Shown: positions 11,196 to 24,838 of the stretch, one piece after another | How the letters are laid out: the number at the start of each line of letters is the position of its first letter | How positions within the stretch are numbered: position 1 is the stretch's first letter | Assembly: GCA_963169105.1 (NCBI GenBank) | Contig: OY720643.1 | Span: 28,554,373 to 28,618,372 of the forward strand | Length of the DNA: 64,000 bases | Direction of reading: 5' to 3' | From: Ceriagrion tenellum | Taxonomy: Eukaryota > Arthropoda > Insecta > Odonata > Coenagrionidae | Notes under the pieces: model-generated | The model's database searches: none | What the model was told of the DNA's origin: nothing | Seen by the model: the letters and a program-made list of their open reading frames with translations, nothing else | Position numbers and translations under genes: made by a program

Positions 11196-13340
11196 TAGCG
11201 ATTTTCGCAAAGCATGGATTAAGAGAAACAACAAACCGACGGATTTGGCCACCATGTCTTGACGAGTGACAGAACAGCGACACAAAGGCTGAAAATCCTA
11301 GCAAGGTATCTAGAAGTTGTAAAGCGATGCGAAGGCCTCGTCTCATCTCAACCCACTCGGTTAACAGTCCTCATTCCTGTAGCCCTAACACAGGCAGCGA
11401 AAACCGTCACGGATTATGACGACCTCATCATATTCCTCAAATGGAAGGGAACCCGGGAGTATCTTCCTCCAAACATCCCAAGTATTTCGAACACGTAGGG
11501 GGTGTGAGAGAAAAGAGAACGAGAGGCGGCCGAGAAAATTTGACCTGAGGGGAAAATATCCAGTGTGATGTCGGCTCACCATACGGCGAGCAGGGCACGT
11601 TCACTTTTACGACCGCGATTCCCCACCATAAGAAACCCTGAACTTCCGGCGTGGATCCGAGGTCCATTGTCGCTCCCCAGGGATGGGGAAGAACTACACG
11701 TTCATGGTTCGAATCTTTCCCCTCTCATTCCACGCGTTTTACAGGCGTCGCAAAACTAGGTTGAACTCGCCCACAAAGAGTGTGGGAGTACGATGAAAGC
11801 TAGGATAAACGAAAAGGGGATCCGAATATTTCTCACAAAGAACTCCGGACGAATATCAATCCAGTCGACCGACCACACTTGCATGTAAAATGCAATGGTA
11901 CAAACATGCGCCTCCCACCAAGTTTTGCGATTCTTTTACGCAAATAATCTCGATACCCCATTTTCCAGAAAGAATCATGATACATAACGTGCACAAATCA
12001 CGTCATTTGACATCTACCGACCTTGTACCAAATCCAGTGAGCAACGTTTGGAGGAAGATGAGAGATAAAAAGATAATTACCACGCTGTGAACTTGTACGA
12101 CAGCCATTAGAGCAGACGCCGCAGTAATTCGGTAAACGTATTCAAAACTTAATTGCTCCAAGCAGAATCCGTAGTTCGTCCCGCCTATTCCCTTCGTCCC
12201 CATAGCAAGGAGCTCGCATTTTCGGGCAAAATGCACCGAACGGATGTGCGTTCCTAATACGAGAAAAAAGTTTCGTGGAGGCTTAAAATTCACATAATTT
12301 TAGGAGTTTCCGCAGTAACTGCATGAGTCTAAACATCTACCTGTTACATGTTAAATGTTCTTCGCCGCCAATTAATGTTGGGTAAAATGAACTGCTTTTA
12401 ATGCTTTGATTTCTTGAAAAAAGGGAGGATTTGAAATTTACGTCTGTTATTATATACTGCAGTTTAGCTTTTGTTTGTCTCCTGCAAGATGAGTCTTTCG
12501 CGAGAAATAGAGAGAGTGAAAATTTATCGATGAGTGAGGAGGAGTCGGTACATGAACAGATCGGACCAACCGTTAAGCACTGGAACATGCCTGGATGGAG
12601 TATGTAAGTACTCATGCGTAAATGTTTCAGCAACGATAACTTTCCGCTTATTTCTATCACTGGTAGCGCAAGGATTGAATTGATGAAATACTCTAATATA
12701 ATCAACACGATAGAGAGAGAGTGAATGCAGTCAACAAGATTCTTTCGCAAGATCAAACAAATCCGCATAAAACAAAACCAAAATATGCGCGGAACAGCTT
12801 TAGAGAGTAACTGTAACAAGTGGTCTATTATTCTATATTTCAGTCTTCTGGAATGTAGAAGGAACATCAATAGGGTGAAGCTTGACTGAGAAGGGAAACT
12901 GTAAGCCAATGGTGCTCGGTAACCACGATCAATAGAATCCTAACGGGCGACCCCGAGTCATGTGGTCCATGGGCCAATCAATTATACACATCACTAGAGC
13001 CGCACAAATAGCTAAAAATCATAACATATGCACACGCTATGTACGTGAAAAAAAATAAATACCAACCCTCAACAAAAATCTATGGTCCAAATGAATGCGT
13101 TAGCTCGTAGTATCTAATGCTATTTAAGTAGTAGAAGGAATCAGGGCAAAGCTATTCGAAAAATAATATCGTAAAACGATCACAACTAATACTTTCGAGG
13201 TGACAAATTATTCCAATAACGTGAATCAAGAGATGATACAAGTATTAGGTAATCAATAATATGCCATTAAAAATTTACTAGCTCCAATAATTCATATTAA
13301 TTCAAAAATAGTGATGAGCAAGAAAGAATACGGTAGGTAA
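11196..13340. other. Non-coding stretch with one long orphan frame
   Basis: No recognised gene. The minus strand at 12337-12909 is open for 190 codons, but its first codon is TTG and the first ATG lies about 14 codons in. The translation is rich in Leu, Ile and Ser with hydrophobic patches (FWFCFMRICLIL, IVLIILEYFINSILALPVI). No receptor or transporter signature is visible, so I treat it as a chance frame. GAGA runs occur near 12500 and 12720. Confidence 0.4.
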
Positions 13341-13345
13341 AATGA

Positions 13346-13370
13346 TTTTCTTTGTTGCTCTTAGGTAAGA
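13346..13370 (+). promoter_or_regulatory. Candidate recursive splice site (ratchet point)
   Basis: The sequence TTTCTTTGTTGCTCTTAG runs directly into GTAAGA, with the AG|GT junction at 13364/13365. A strong 3' splice site joined without gap to a strong 5' splice site is the signature of recursive splicing known from very long insect introns. There the intron is removed in steps through a zero-length exon. A possible downstream donor AAG|GTAAAA at 13409 would define a 44-nt recursive exon. The site lies 4.3 kb downstream of the candidate plus-strand exon ending at 9102. The call rests on sequence only. Confidence 0.5.
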
Positions 13371-13729
13371 GAAATTTTCTGTTCGTGAATTATTGTTTCA
13401 CAAAGAAGGTAAAAAATAACTGATACCTAGCTGAATGCGTCTGGAAAAAGACAGAATTCAAATATCAATAAACAACACCATTTTTCCACCCACAATATGC
13501 GCCTTTCTGGTATGAGTTAAAGCTCGATCTTTAAATATTTAAAATAATGAAAAGATATAGACAAAATATTCGCAAACACGTGTGGGTACAGAGGCTTTGA
13601 AAAAATGAAATAGGTATCCACCTTTTTCTTAGCAATTCATTCCGATAAGTAGGTATATAGTATGCAGATAGATAGTATGTAGGTATAGATCATCAAAAAG
13701 ATGCCGATAACCTAGGACGTTTTCCGGTC
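13371..13729. other. AT-rich spacer
   Basis: No gene recognised. A run of GTAGGTATA/AGATAGATAGTATGTAG-type short repeats lies at about 13645-13690. Confidence 0.4.
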
Positions 13730-14280
13730 GGGCAGTCTATGAGGACATGCCTCAGTCCCCGCAAGGGCTTTTTCAGCGGAAAATCTTCGATAAAACATCC
13801 AACCACGACAGTGCACTACCGAAGAGACGACAGAACGAATGAACCGTGGGCATGTCTGGGCATAAACAGGCAAGGGCGACGCAAGGTGGTAAAGAAAATG
13901 TGTTTCGCAACGACGGCAAATTGTCAGATCCACCCGATGGGAGATCGGACACCCGATTGACCGCAAAAGGATTACCGCTGGCGGACGACAAGCGACGAGG
14001 GTCCTCGCTTGCGGTCGCCGGTGAGAATTCATGGGGGGCGGCGGTGCGAGTCCATTCCGATGACCACATGGCGAGACGGACTAAACGAGAGAAAGAGAGA
14101 GGGAGGGGGAAAGGAAAAAGAGAGCGGCCAAGAGTCCCCGAGGCCAAGAATCCCCACTGACAACTCCAAATTAGTTGATTCCGAGGCTAACCCGGCCAAT
14201 GAACTGGAATTTCCGGAAGACTGTCCGTAAAAGAAGAGCTAACAACACTTGCGAGGGAAGCGAGTGACGAGGAGGAAAAA
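13730..14280. other. CpG-richer segment with overlapping short frames
   Basis: The segment is GC- and CpG-richer than its flanks, with a purine-rich run at about 14085-14125 (GAGAGAAAGAGAGAGGGAGG). Both strands carry frames of 70-125 codons, as expected by chance in such composition. It could be a regulatory segment or non-coding first exon. No domain or clean splice pair was found. Confidence 0.3.
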
Positions 14281-17200
14281 CGACTGAAAATTGAACAAAT
14301 TTAACTCAATCCAAGTATTTGTGGCTGATCAGTCACCATATTCACCACCACAACTCAGCAAATTCTGTGGAGAAATATAGAAATCTAAGGTAGTGTAAAT
14401 ACTAGCATAGAATATTTTACTACCCCAATAACGTGGACATTGTGAGACAAAATGATCGCCTTCTCAGCGACGAACGCCACATAATTTTTATTCTATATCG
14501 GATAAAACCGTGACAGAGTGCACGAATCATAAAATATCTGACATTCAAGAGGACATAATTACCACATGGAATAAACGGATTCCTTTACAAGAGTTTAATT
14601 GGATTCATTACTACAAGAAATAATTTACTTCAGCCCAAACAACAGCAAAGAGAAAGGCTATGCATGCGCATGGCTGGATTGGTCGTTGCTGTTGACACAT
14701 ACATGTATTCGCCATGAAAATAATACGGCAATGGTCGCAAAAACATATTTTTCCGTCCATAGCGTTGTACGTTGTAGCGAGTGACACTGCAATTAGCTTA
14801 AACGGCCAGAGTAAAATTTAGTACAGAATAGGACGAATTTATTTATTCGCAGCATAGTGGAAGGCTACGACACCAACTACGATCCGTGTGGTTGCAGAGA
14901 CACGCCAGTGGAAGAGAAAGGACATAAAACAAATGATTCGGAACGAATTTGGGTGTCTTCCGGGGAGTCAGCGAGAGTACTGGCGACCACAGCCACTGCT
15001 CCAATTCCTTCTTCCCGTCCTCCCCCAGGAGGGATCTAGAGCCCTGTATCGGAAACGAATCGCTCAATGGAGAACCGTAATAAATAACTAAATGTCGGCA
15101 CTCCGCTCTCCTGAACACTCCAACCCAGTGCCCTAACGAACTCCTCGCAGTATAGACGACCTCGAGGGAGGGATTTAAGCAAATTTGAAACAGATATCAC
15201 TACACAAACATTTAACAAAACACAGATAATACGTTTGGTTACAAATTTAAAAAAAACCGAGGGGTTTCGATCAAATTCGAACATGGTCTCTATAATGAAT
15301 AAAGAAAAATTGCTATCAAGCAACCTCAAAGGTCCGATACAACATTCCTCGATATCGCCCTTATCTGTTGATTTAAGGTCGCTCCGCCCGCCAACACCTC
15401 AGTCACTCGAGGCAACTCTGCTTTCAACGACTCCATAAACAAGAATCACATCGCATGAGATCATCATCATCCAGTAAAAGAGATAAGTTTTAACGTTCCC
15501 ATAATTCCAAAATACTCGGCGACAGCCATGATACAATCATCAACCATCGATGTCACGGCTGGTTTGCGACAACTCTCCACCGCGTTCATATTCCAGCATG
15601 CCGGTTCTTTACTTCGTGATTAATAATTGCTATACCCCAAATAAGTTGCTAAACGTATTCCGTCCTTGAAATTCATCAGCAATTCTGCCGAATAGTTGTT
15701 CCTGTAATTATACTTACCAGTTTGCTTTCCTGTCTCAACTTTGTCCTATGATTCGGTTTTCACGTCTTCTTAAACCTTTTTTAATGAACTCTTCTACAAA
15801 GCTGTTTGTCGGACTTCTTCATAGACTATGCCTTCCGCCCAATTGATCGCCTTCATTCTTCAACAACACACTATATCCAGACCTCCGAATATCGTCTATT
15901 TTGCTGCCGCTATCGTCATAAACTATACAGCCACAAAAGAGAAGGCTCCATCACTTTGTCAAGTTTTACGACGATGCATTTTACGATGAACCATCTACTC
16001 TGTCATTCGTCCGCTCCAAAAAAATTCAGACCGTAAAATTTCAAACATACACCTATATCATCAAGAATTTATTCAAATAAATTCGACACAATAGGTTTTG
16101 CTTTACACATCTCCCGTTAATTTTCACCAAATTTCAAGTCTCACTTTACCATCGTTCAAAATTATAATGGCCAATATTCTACAGTTCATTCAATTACTTG
16201 CATTTACCTCATCCAATAACATTCAGGAGTTGTCATTTCATGAAATGTGGAGCAAATCTGAGAAAATCAAAATAACAAGATATTTTTATTTCATTAATGA
16301 TGGGTGTCAACACGAAAGTTCTCCATATTAGTGATGACAAGTTTTCCGCGAGCGGCAAATTCCGAATTATATCTGCTATTTTAAGCCTTTGTTTCACCTG
16401 TCCTCATCCACTGAAAAAGATTAAACCGTTTTTCCAGGAACAGGGGTGATTTAATGCTTCACAGAGAAATATTATTCCGTTAAAATGTTTTTTTCAAAAA
16501 ACTACCAATTATTCACTGTAAAATATGAGTGACTTAAACTTCTCTCCACACCCAAAACCACGACGTAAGCCATGAATGAAATCGGCCAATAGGGCGTGTG
16601 CCATCTCTGCGATGTAGGCTATAACCGTGGACAGCGATCGCCCGCCCCGCCCAAACCATCACAGATGGCACCGGCCGAAGAACATTTTCATCGACACGCC
16701 CCAGTCACGCAATGGCAGCACATATCTCGCGCGGGTGTTTGACATCCAAATGGAAAATATTTACCTTTCTCACTTTCACCGCAGAGCTGGACACAACAAC
16801 GATTCGCGAGCCGGGAAAACTTCGACGCGAACACACCCGAGCACGTAACCAAAACATTACCTTACGCAATTCTCAAAATGTACCCACGCATTGTTCTCGG
16901 ACGCTTGTGAACAAATATTTGCATATTTGGACTTCCGGTTGAAAAAAATACAAACACAAGGGAACTCTCTCCGAAAGCGTTGATGGTTCTACCATGCAGA
17001 ATGTTTTTGTCGCGACTCGCAAGCATAAAAAAATTCCACCCTGGGTATTTTTATTCGATTAACTTACCAGCCAGACACATTTACCGATTATTAAAAAAAA
17101 AGGATTTGTGAGGAGGGAAGAATGACAAGCGATGTACCGCGCCACTTTAGCCCAACCTCTCCCTAATGAAAATATACCCGTTATCTCACGACCGCAATAA

Positions 17201-18845
17201 TTCATGAATGTCGACGCACAGGGCTGAACTTACTCAACTGGTTCATCGGCAGCCAAATTGGGTTTTCCAGCGATGCAAATTTCATCGCTGGATATGCACA
17301 TTAATTTGATGATTCGTGGGACATCGTCGACGTACCTATCTGGACTACTACAGGGTATCTAATATGAATCATTTATGAGAAAGTATAACTCCACACCAGT
17401 AGAAAGGGCCCATAAAAAAACTTAAAACACAACATATTGATTAATGCCACGCATATAAAAGCACATTTAAAAAAGTCAAAACCAACGTTTTTATACCCAT
17501 TTTCAAATTATTTCTCACCGTAAATCAAAACGTTAACTTCTTCATAATAACAAGAAAAACAGTTAGCACGATTTAGACAACTTGCAGCCAAAACTAAAAC
17601 TCTCTCAGTATTGTAAATTACAAATTACATTGCAAATTTGACAAAGCATTCGTTTAATTACAACGTGGTGGAAAAGATAATGAAAATGCCATTCCATGGG
17701 TAGAACGACTTTGCAGGAAGGACTTGGCGAGAGAAATATTCACAAATTTACAATGACGAGTTGATTGACTCTATCTAGAACAATCTCACAATTTGTTCCA
17801 ATAATACGCCCCAAAGACTGATTTGGAAAGATAAGAAATTTGAGATAAATTTATGAACTCCCAGTTTTGCTGATATACATAACTAAAATGCATTTTGTCA
17901 GATGGCATGACAACACACTGGCCGAAAAACGACTCATTTCAGCAATCTTCCTACTTTAGCAAATAACTGAGTGCCCCTAACAACACTAAACAAACGAAAT
18001 CAAAAGCTGAGGAAATTAAGATTACGAACGATTAATCGGCCGAGTATCCATAATGAAGTAATGAAACGACTTAAAACTGAGTAGGTCATTAAAACCAAAA
18101 AAAGGATATTTTGGAGGCAATAAAGAAAGATAGGCTCCTTATACTTGGCCTGAAAAGGGTAAAAATCGTAAAAAAAAGGATTTCTCCAAAGCCATCCGTT
18201 TCTATTACGGAGCACGCTTTAACCATTCGATACAATCAGTAACATGAAAGGACATTAAGATGCTATTAGCTCAAAACGTTGTAATTCTTTGAAATTGACA
18301 CCGTAGGCCAACATACACAGTCCTTGAGAGCTGCGGAACAGATAACAACTTTCCTTCGAAAAGTGAACTCAGTCGCTAGGCCGCATCAAGAGGGAAATTA
18401 ACGAGTAAACATAGCGTAGGCCTATAACCTATCAAAAGCAAGACGGACAACCGATGGTAGGATCCATAACTTTACTATTTCCTACTCAACCATCGATTTC
18501 AAAAAATTATCCACGCCCCGTCCATAGGTCAGAAATTACTTCAAAGCAACTTTCAACTCGCTTTTTACCGAATCGGGGTTTTCCAAAACAAATTCAGTGT
18601 CCATCGGATTTGAAAACATCGAGACGTTTTTAGAACAAGTAAATTTGTGAAAAGTTGCATCCAAAACTCATTCATTTTATGGGAAGAATTATTTGAGGAA
18701 TTGATGATGAGTGGAGTGAAACCGCGGAACGGCATTATTTCACTTTTTAAACAAAAAGCGGCAATGAGTCCACAGTTCAAAGTCTCATCCACCGCGCGGA
18801 GTGCCACACTTAACATGCCAATCTCCAATTGAAAATTTTCATCAA
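14281..18845. other. Long non-coding stretch
   Basis: AT-rich throughout. Isolated splice-like signals occur: a minus-strand CTG|GTAAGT near 15712, a minus-strand CTG|GTAAGT near 17068 and a plus-strand acceptor ACCGTTTTTCCAG ending at 16437. I could not pair them into exons. The 15.6-16.1 kb interval has long thin frames on both strands without recognisable domains and may hold an old decayed repeat. No other feature seen. Confidence 0.4.
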
Positions 18846-18925
18846 TTCCGACATTCGAAACTGGACCGGACCCTTGGAATGGAGAGCAAGTACTCTAGCC
18901 ATCACACCAATCCGACCCTTACTTT
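18846..18925 (-). repeat. Truncated second copy of the SINE family
   Basis: Read on the minus strand, the piece begins GGGTCGGATTGGTGTGATGG and continues CTAGAGTACTTGCT. It matches the head of the intact SINE at 3444 (GGGTTGGTGTGGTGGCTAGAGTACTGGCT). The B-box region has decayed to AGTTTCGAATGTC. The conserved body and tail are missing, so it is 3'-truncated or eroded. Confidence 0.7.
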
Positions 18926-21900
18926 CAGTGGAGGAAGTACACTCGTATCGACCAGGCTCCGTATAAACCGACTGAAATGCACAATGAATGAAGTCTTGTA
19001 TTCTAATCTTTCTCCAAAAGTTATTCAAGAGCCTCAGTAAATCTCTTCTTGCCTCGTGAGCTCTCAAGACAAGAGCCCCGCGGCCTCCCGTGGCCATGTG
19101 GCTCACCGTCTCAAGAGCCTTGTGAGCCCTCCGACGGCAATACCACGCCGTCAGCATGAAGTAGAGCCCAGGCACCCATTTATTCCGCCGTTACAACGAG
19201 AATATTTTTGCAGTAATCTCTCACTCAGGCATTACCCAGAAATAGCAACGATGTTCTGAATCATTATTTTCCCTATTTAAAAGCAGTTGATTAACATTTA
19301 GGCAACATGCACTTAACATAAGTACGCAGATCCTTGCCAGGCATGGAAAGAATAAATGAATTAAAACAAAGCACTCTTTCGGGATATCCTTCACCGACAT
19401 TTTATTCGACCTAATTTGCATTTCGTTAAGCAATTAACAGTGGGAAAACAACCCAGCATATTGATTTTCCTGAGCCTTAGGAATTCTCATAGGCCTTAGG
19501 CTGAACATAATTCAGCGACCCACCATTTATGACTTTAAAAGCCTAGTGTCAATATTTACCTCATTAGTAGTAGTGCTAACGATTGAAAGCATTGTGCGCA
19601 AGCGAAGTCGTGATGAGCGAAATCGAGGGGAAATTGCAACAACCTTCGTCAATATCGAAGACATCCACAGTGACATTCTGAATATGTTTTAATACTACAA
19701 TCCAATTGAATTAAAGAAAATTGGCAATTTTTCACAATTTTCTTTAATTTAATTATGATATTCCACCAGAACACGCCTGAAACAACTCTATTTACGACAA
19801 TCCGACTCGGCCACTAAGTACAGTCCTCCATCAACGGGGCTAACGCCATTTTATTTATATCATATACGGAAAGAAAGAATAAAATATATAACGAAATAAA
19901 CTGGCTTAAGTTGATGAACCATTGCAATGGATAGAATCGGCTTCAACCATGAGAAAATTCATCTCGAGTGATTATATGCTAGAATAGATAAAATAGTAGA
20001 ACCGAATAAAAGCCTCATGTGAAGGTTATTCATCGCAGTATACCGTCATTCAAAATTCACAGCTATTCTAAAAAAACTTAACGGGAGGTTTCCCATTTTA
20101 TTACATTTTTAATTTCCAAACAAAAAATAAATAGACGTCGCAAGACTCACTTTAAAATAAGACCTCGAAGCAATTATACAGAGAATATTCCAGGCCTTAG
20201 GAAATAATTTATTGTGGTGGCATTAATAACCCATGAGTTACAGGGTGGCCTGTTAAAATGTAGGTCTCCTCAAATATCTATCCATTTTTCATTTAAAAAA
20301 ATCACTTTTCCATCTCAGGTGGTCGTTCCAGTTTCTAGGCTACTAAAGAGGTGTTTTCCTCGTTTCCAAGCTTCATTCTCCTCCTAAAAACTGAATAGGA
20401 TACAGCCATCCTGTTTGGCTCTATTCCAGCCAAGAACCCGTAATTCATTTTTCGATCGTAATTATGAAAAATCTACGCCGTAGCATTTTTTTTGAAGCTC
20501 ATAAACGTGGAATGCAGTCACGAACGAAGTTCTTCCCGCGAAGTGAGGCAATTTATCTTGTACCGGCCTTAAAAATATATCCTAGCTAGGCCATAATTAA
20601 AGTTCTAATGTAAAACTGAAACGATTTTGCAAAACTAAAGCAATAGATAGATATAATACATGGGGTCAAGCACTTCAGATTGCATCATGTTTTTGCGAGG
20701 GCGCAGGTTCACAATGATGAATGAAACTAAGATGCCCCATATATGGGTTTATTACTCTTAATTAGGATAAATTGGAACCAATTAGTTCCCATCGTTGCCA
20801 CGCCATCAAAACCCCAAGAGACCTGTTCCAATGTTAAGCTTGGTAAATTCTTTTCGGCAAAGAGCTAATGGCAGATAGCCTATCGAAAACGACTGTTGTA
20901 ATAGGTGTGCGGACTGATGCAACTGTTTCGGAGTTGGACGACTGTCAAGTTTCAGACAAATACAGAGATTACTAAATCCTCGCAAACACTCCGGAAAAGC
21001 AAATTTAATTTCGATGATTCTCAGGCCTCCTAAAACTTCTAAGCAGAGGAAGTCAACAGGTTGGCTGGGGAAAATCGTTGACCACACACAACCACAGTAA
21101 TACTTTTTTTGGTAATAGAAATCGGGCATCGGGCCGAGCATGAGAGAACTCAAAAAACGATTAGCTACGAGAGCACACTTTAATTAGTACTACTTCGGTC
21201 AGCGATTGTCGTATAGAGGGTTCCTTCTTAGGAACAACGGCTACGTTTCATTAACTTCTATAGTTGCAACTACATCTTTATACTGCAACTCCTCGACGTC
21301 ACGACAAGCTTAATCAAGACCTGGCAACCCTGAAAAGAAATATGACTCCATCAAGGACGCGCTCTGGGGACCGAGCGAATTCAACATGTTTGAGCACAAA
21401 TATAATGACGATTCCAACGGATGCGTCAACTACTTGTTACGCATTCACACAGGCTCGGAGACGACGATAAAGACGATTCCGTTAAACAGCAGCAAGGTGG
21501 GCGATTTGGCGGCTCGCAGGTCTCCGAAAAGCCTCGGTCGTCGAGGAATTATGCCGAAATGGCAAACTTTAACAGCTGCCGCTCACTTCACGCGGAGTCC
21601 TCTCGTGTTGCACGGGAGGGCAACACACCTCTCGTCGGAGCCATAACGGAAAACCTGCCACATTAAAATTTGAAAATAGTTCTTATCGATACCCGAGAAT
21701 TCAAACACACACCAGAGGACTTACCCGATGGATTCGGCCATCACTTGGAGGAACTACTACGCAACATAGAATGGAGAACACTGCGGTACATCGGCACAGA
21801 CATTTTATTTTCCACCCTTCTAGTATCGACAACTAAGTTCACGGGAACTACAGAAATAACTCAATTTATATTCTGCGAGGACTTGTTTGTAATCATTGAA

Positions 21901-24838
21901 AAATTCACTAGTTTATGCCATTTACCAATGACTTGGTTTCCGAAACCCGGGCAAAGGAAATTTAAAAAATCAAGGAGGACAAAAAAGTTCCACCTGATCA
22001 CTAGAGGACTTTTTGACCGCTATACACACGGTGAATGTTCATCCCCAAGCTATGTCGTACACGGTACCACAGAAGTCACAACGCGAAATGACTCCGCTGT
22101 GCCTCTTACATACCACGCATAATTCATCATAATCAGATGTCGTCAGGGCACAATACACCGCCCTGAACAAAACGCCTTCGCCTGGTTTTCCTAAATATCC
22201 TAGATAGCGGTTACAGTACGATAGGGGCGGAAGCTTAACAATAAATCCTAATTTGAAAAAAAAATCCCTACCCTACAATTTTATTTTCGATGCAAAAAAT
22301 AAGACACGAGGAGAGAGACGTACAAATCCCAAAAAACATGGATAAGCACGGTACGACAAAAGGCATGCCAAAAAATACAGGACGTGAGAATGACCACTGA
22401 TCTCAGGGAAACGGAAACTACAGAGGGAGGGTGCAGCGACGTAAATCCACAACGAAAACACGCGATCTAAACATTTGGCGTCCGCAGCTGAAGATGACTA
22501 CCTCCGTTCCCAAGACCACCCCTAACTCAGATAATGCTAACTCTTATATTTTGGGGTATTCAATGATTTTTAATTATAACCGGTCAAGGTAATTTAAAAT
22601 GAAGTAATTAAGCAAAGATCCACTAGATTATCACATGCACATGGCCCTGACTGCCGACTTATTTTTCATTTCAGAATACTTCCTCTTATTTGTCATCCCA
22701 TCCATAAAATCTGTAACACAAGTCGTTAAAAGATAGACTACACGAGTTTCTAAATGCCTTGTTTCACTCGCAAACACATCTAAGACCATTTCACTCATCA
22801 ACTGAGCATCCCTTCCATCTGCCAATTTTGCAACAAAAAGGCGATTCCTCTAACTCCCTTTCCGGCTTGCCAAACATTCTGCCTTCAATCATGGCTTTCA
22901 AAATACCCCATAGCCTCGGATTATGTCTCCCAGCCTCCTTCTCTCCTCCATCTAATTTCCTTCAACAGCTACCTCTTCGTACCTAAAGCACCCAGTTCCT
23001 TTCCGTATATTTTTCCTCCAACTTACTTCTCGACTCTTCTTATAAGATGAGAACTCCAAAAGCCCCCAATCTCATCTTATCCACTTTTCGAAAAGTCCGT
23101 ACTTAGGTACGAAGCTCCACGCCAAACTTTTCCCGAGTCCCTTTTCATCACCCTTCCTCGAGGATCCTTCCATTGGCTAACTCCTACCGGCTAAACTTTT
23201 CATAAACTATTATGGCTTCCGTATTGAATATGCCGAAGTAGGAATGACCATTTAAGAGTTTAGATAACACTGGGGACAGGCCGCAAATTTATTCACATGC
23301 CGTATCAAACAAGAAAGGAATTTAGAAACCATTTTCAAAAAATATTGCCACGATAAAACAAAATTGAGAAGGATAAAATATCGCACAAAAGCCCATAATA
23401 TTGAGAAACCTTTTATTGCGCTCAGTAGAAAATTACCTCCTGGGTTTACTTTTATCATTTACTCAGTTATTATCCACTATGGAATGCTTCATCTAAAATT
23501 TCTGCGTAGCATCAAAGGCAAATGCAGGGTAGAGATGAGACCTAACGCATTCCACAAGGGGGCAGAGGTATAAACAGAACAAAGATGGAATAGCAAAAAA
23601 GACATTAATTTAATTATCTAGCTGCCCGCAAACTTAACGCTAAACTGTACTCAAACCTTTTCTTTAGACTTCGTCATCTCGCTCGAATTGATAAATTTTA
23701 CCCGACAAAACAGTTTTTTTCCTCTATACAGCAACAGCCAGCTATCACTGGGTCTCGGTTAACCTTAGCTCCCGCTCATTAATTGGAATCACACTTCGTG
23801 AAAGAACAGGAGGGAGGTTATTACACATTTTCTACATACAGTTGATAAAAACAGAAATAACAAGTCTTAACCCCAACAGCGTCATGATTCATTTAAGTTT
23901 ACTTTTTAATATTAGCCATTTTAATATATAGTGGCCCGGTAATCGTGCAGTTATTCTCACCAGCTCCAGACGCGACACCAGACACAGGCAAATTACTTCT
24001 CTCCTAAAGCAAAACTTTAACTACTAAGAAACCGGGCACTCCTCAGAAGGACCTCAAATCGAGAAATCAGGGGTTCATTTCTATCGATGCCAATATCCTT
24101 TTGCACGTTATCAAGTTTCCACATGACTTTGATAAACGGCATATTATTTCCCTGCCGCTGAATACCATTCCGATAAGAGTAGTAGGATTCCAGCTACACA
24201 ACTAAATATTAACTTCAGGGCCTCCGAAAACTTCTGTGGATAATTTCTATGGTTCCCACGATATTGACACGTTATCCACATTTAAGTGTTAAAGGAAACA
24301 TTGAAAATTGAGTAAAATTTACACCACAAAGTTGCAGTATTCTGTATAACAAACCATAAAGGTACATTAAGTCTCCGCAAATATTTTGGACGACCTCTAA
24401 TGTTATCAAGCCTAATGCCAAGTTCCGCATATCCTCACCAAATATTAAGAGCAACACGTCTTTATTGGGATGAGACAGACTGGGGCAATCCCTTCTTCCA
24501 ACCTACCCCTAAATGATTAACAGTATATAATTTCCCTAACACTAATAAGTATTCCGTAAAGAGCTTTAGTCGAAACATCACCCAATGGTAATCTGAGGTT
24601 GTGTAAAAATGATTGTCAATGTTCTCAAAAATAACTTTTTCTTTTCATGACAGCAGGTGAACGGCAACGACTTAGGATCATGCATAGTCAATTCATGGCC
24701 ACTCTAAATCGCAGTGCCAAAAGGGATATGATCAACGAAGCCTCGTGGTAATTCTCTTGTGAACGTAGTCTCAATGCTCAAAAACAGAAGGAGTCGATGG
24801 ATCTTCCGACAACCGACGAGGGCGCCAGCGGCGCTTAC
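18926..24838. other. Long non-coding stretch with minor structures
   Basis: No firm host gene. A perfect 15-bp inverted repeat AATTAAAGAAAATTG lies at 19709-19723 and 19735-19749, with an 11-nt spacer. A perfect 11-bp repeat ATAAGATGAGA lies at 23042-23052 and 23070-23080. At 22640-22990 the minus strand reads RLGDIIRGYGV followed by AMIEGRMFGKPER, which may be a very old LINE tail (compare the IGH.LRH.GLLK..IEG patterns of family B). An acceptor-like CTTTTTCTTTTCATGACAG followed by CAG|GTGAAC at about 24656 on the plus strand could not be tied to an exon. Confidence 0.4.
21421..22122 (+). other. Orphan open frame with one internal stop, unrecognised
   Basis: One frame stays open for about 230 codons, interrupted only by a TAA at 21664-21666. 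The second part reads IVLIDTREFKHTPEDLPDGF and later CHLPMTWFPKPGQRK. There is no ATG at the start of the second part (TTG) and no domain I recognise. It could be a decayed gene or repeat-encoded protein, or chance. Local composition is slightly GC-richer than the flanks, and frames shorter than this occur by chance elsewhere in the window. Confidence 0.15.

Noticed and set aside
12337..12909. 190-codon minus-strand frame as a chemoreceptor-like membrane protein
   Set aside because: Starts at TTG. The hydrophobic patches are irregular, no receptor signature motif is present, and Leu/Ile/Ser bias is what the complement of AT-rich DNA gives.
20806..21153. 115-codon minus-strand frame with IIEIKFAFPE, reminiscent of YqaJ-type nuclease EIKCPY motif
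   Set aside because: Only one short motif resembles the family, and the required upstream and downstream residues are not in place.
22640..22990. Minus-strand LINE tail (IRGYGV, AMIEGRMFGKPER)
   Set aside because: Possible but too decayed to assign. Noted only within the surrounding spacer entry.
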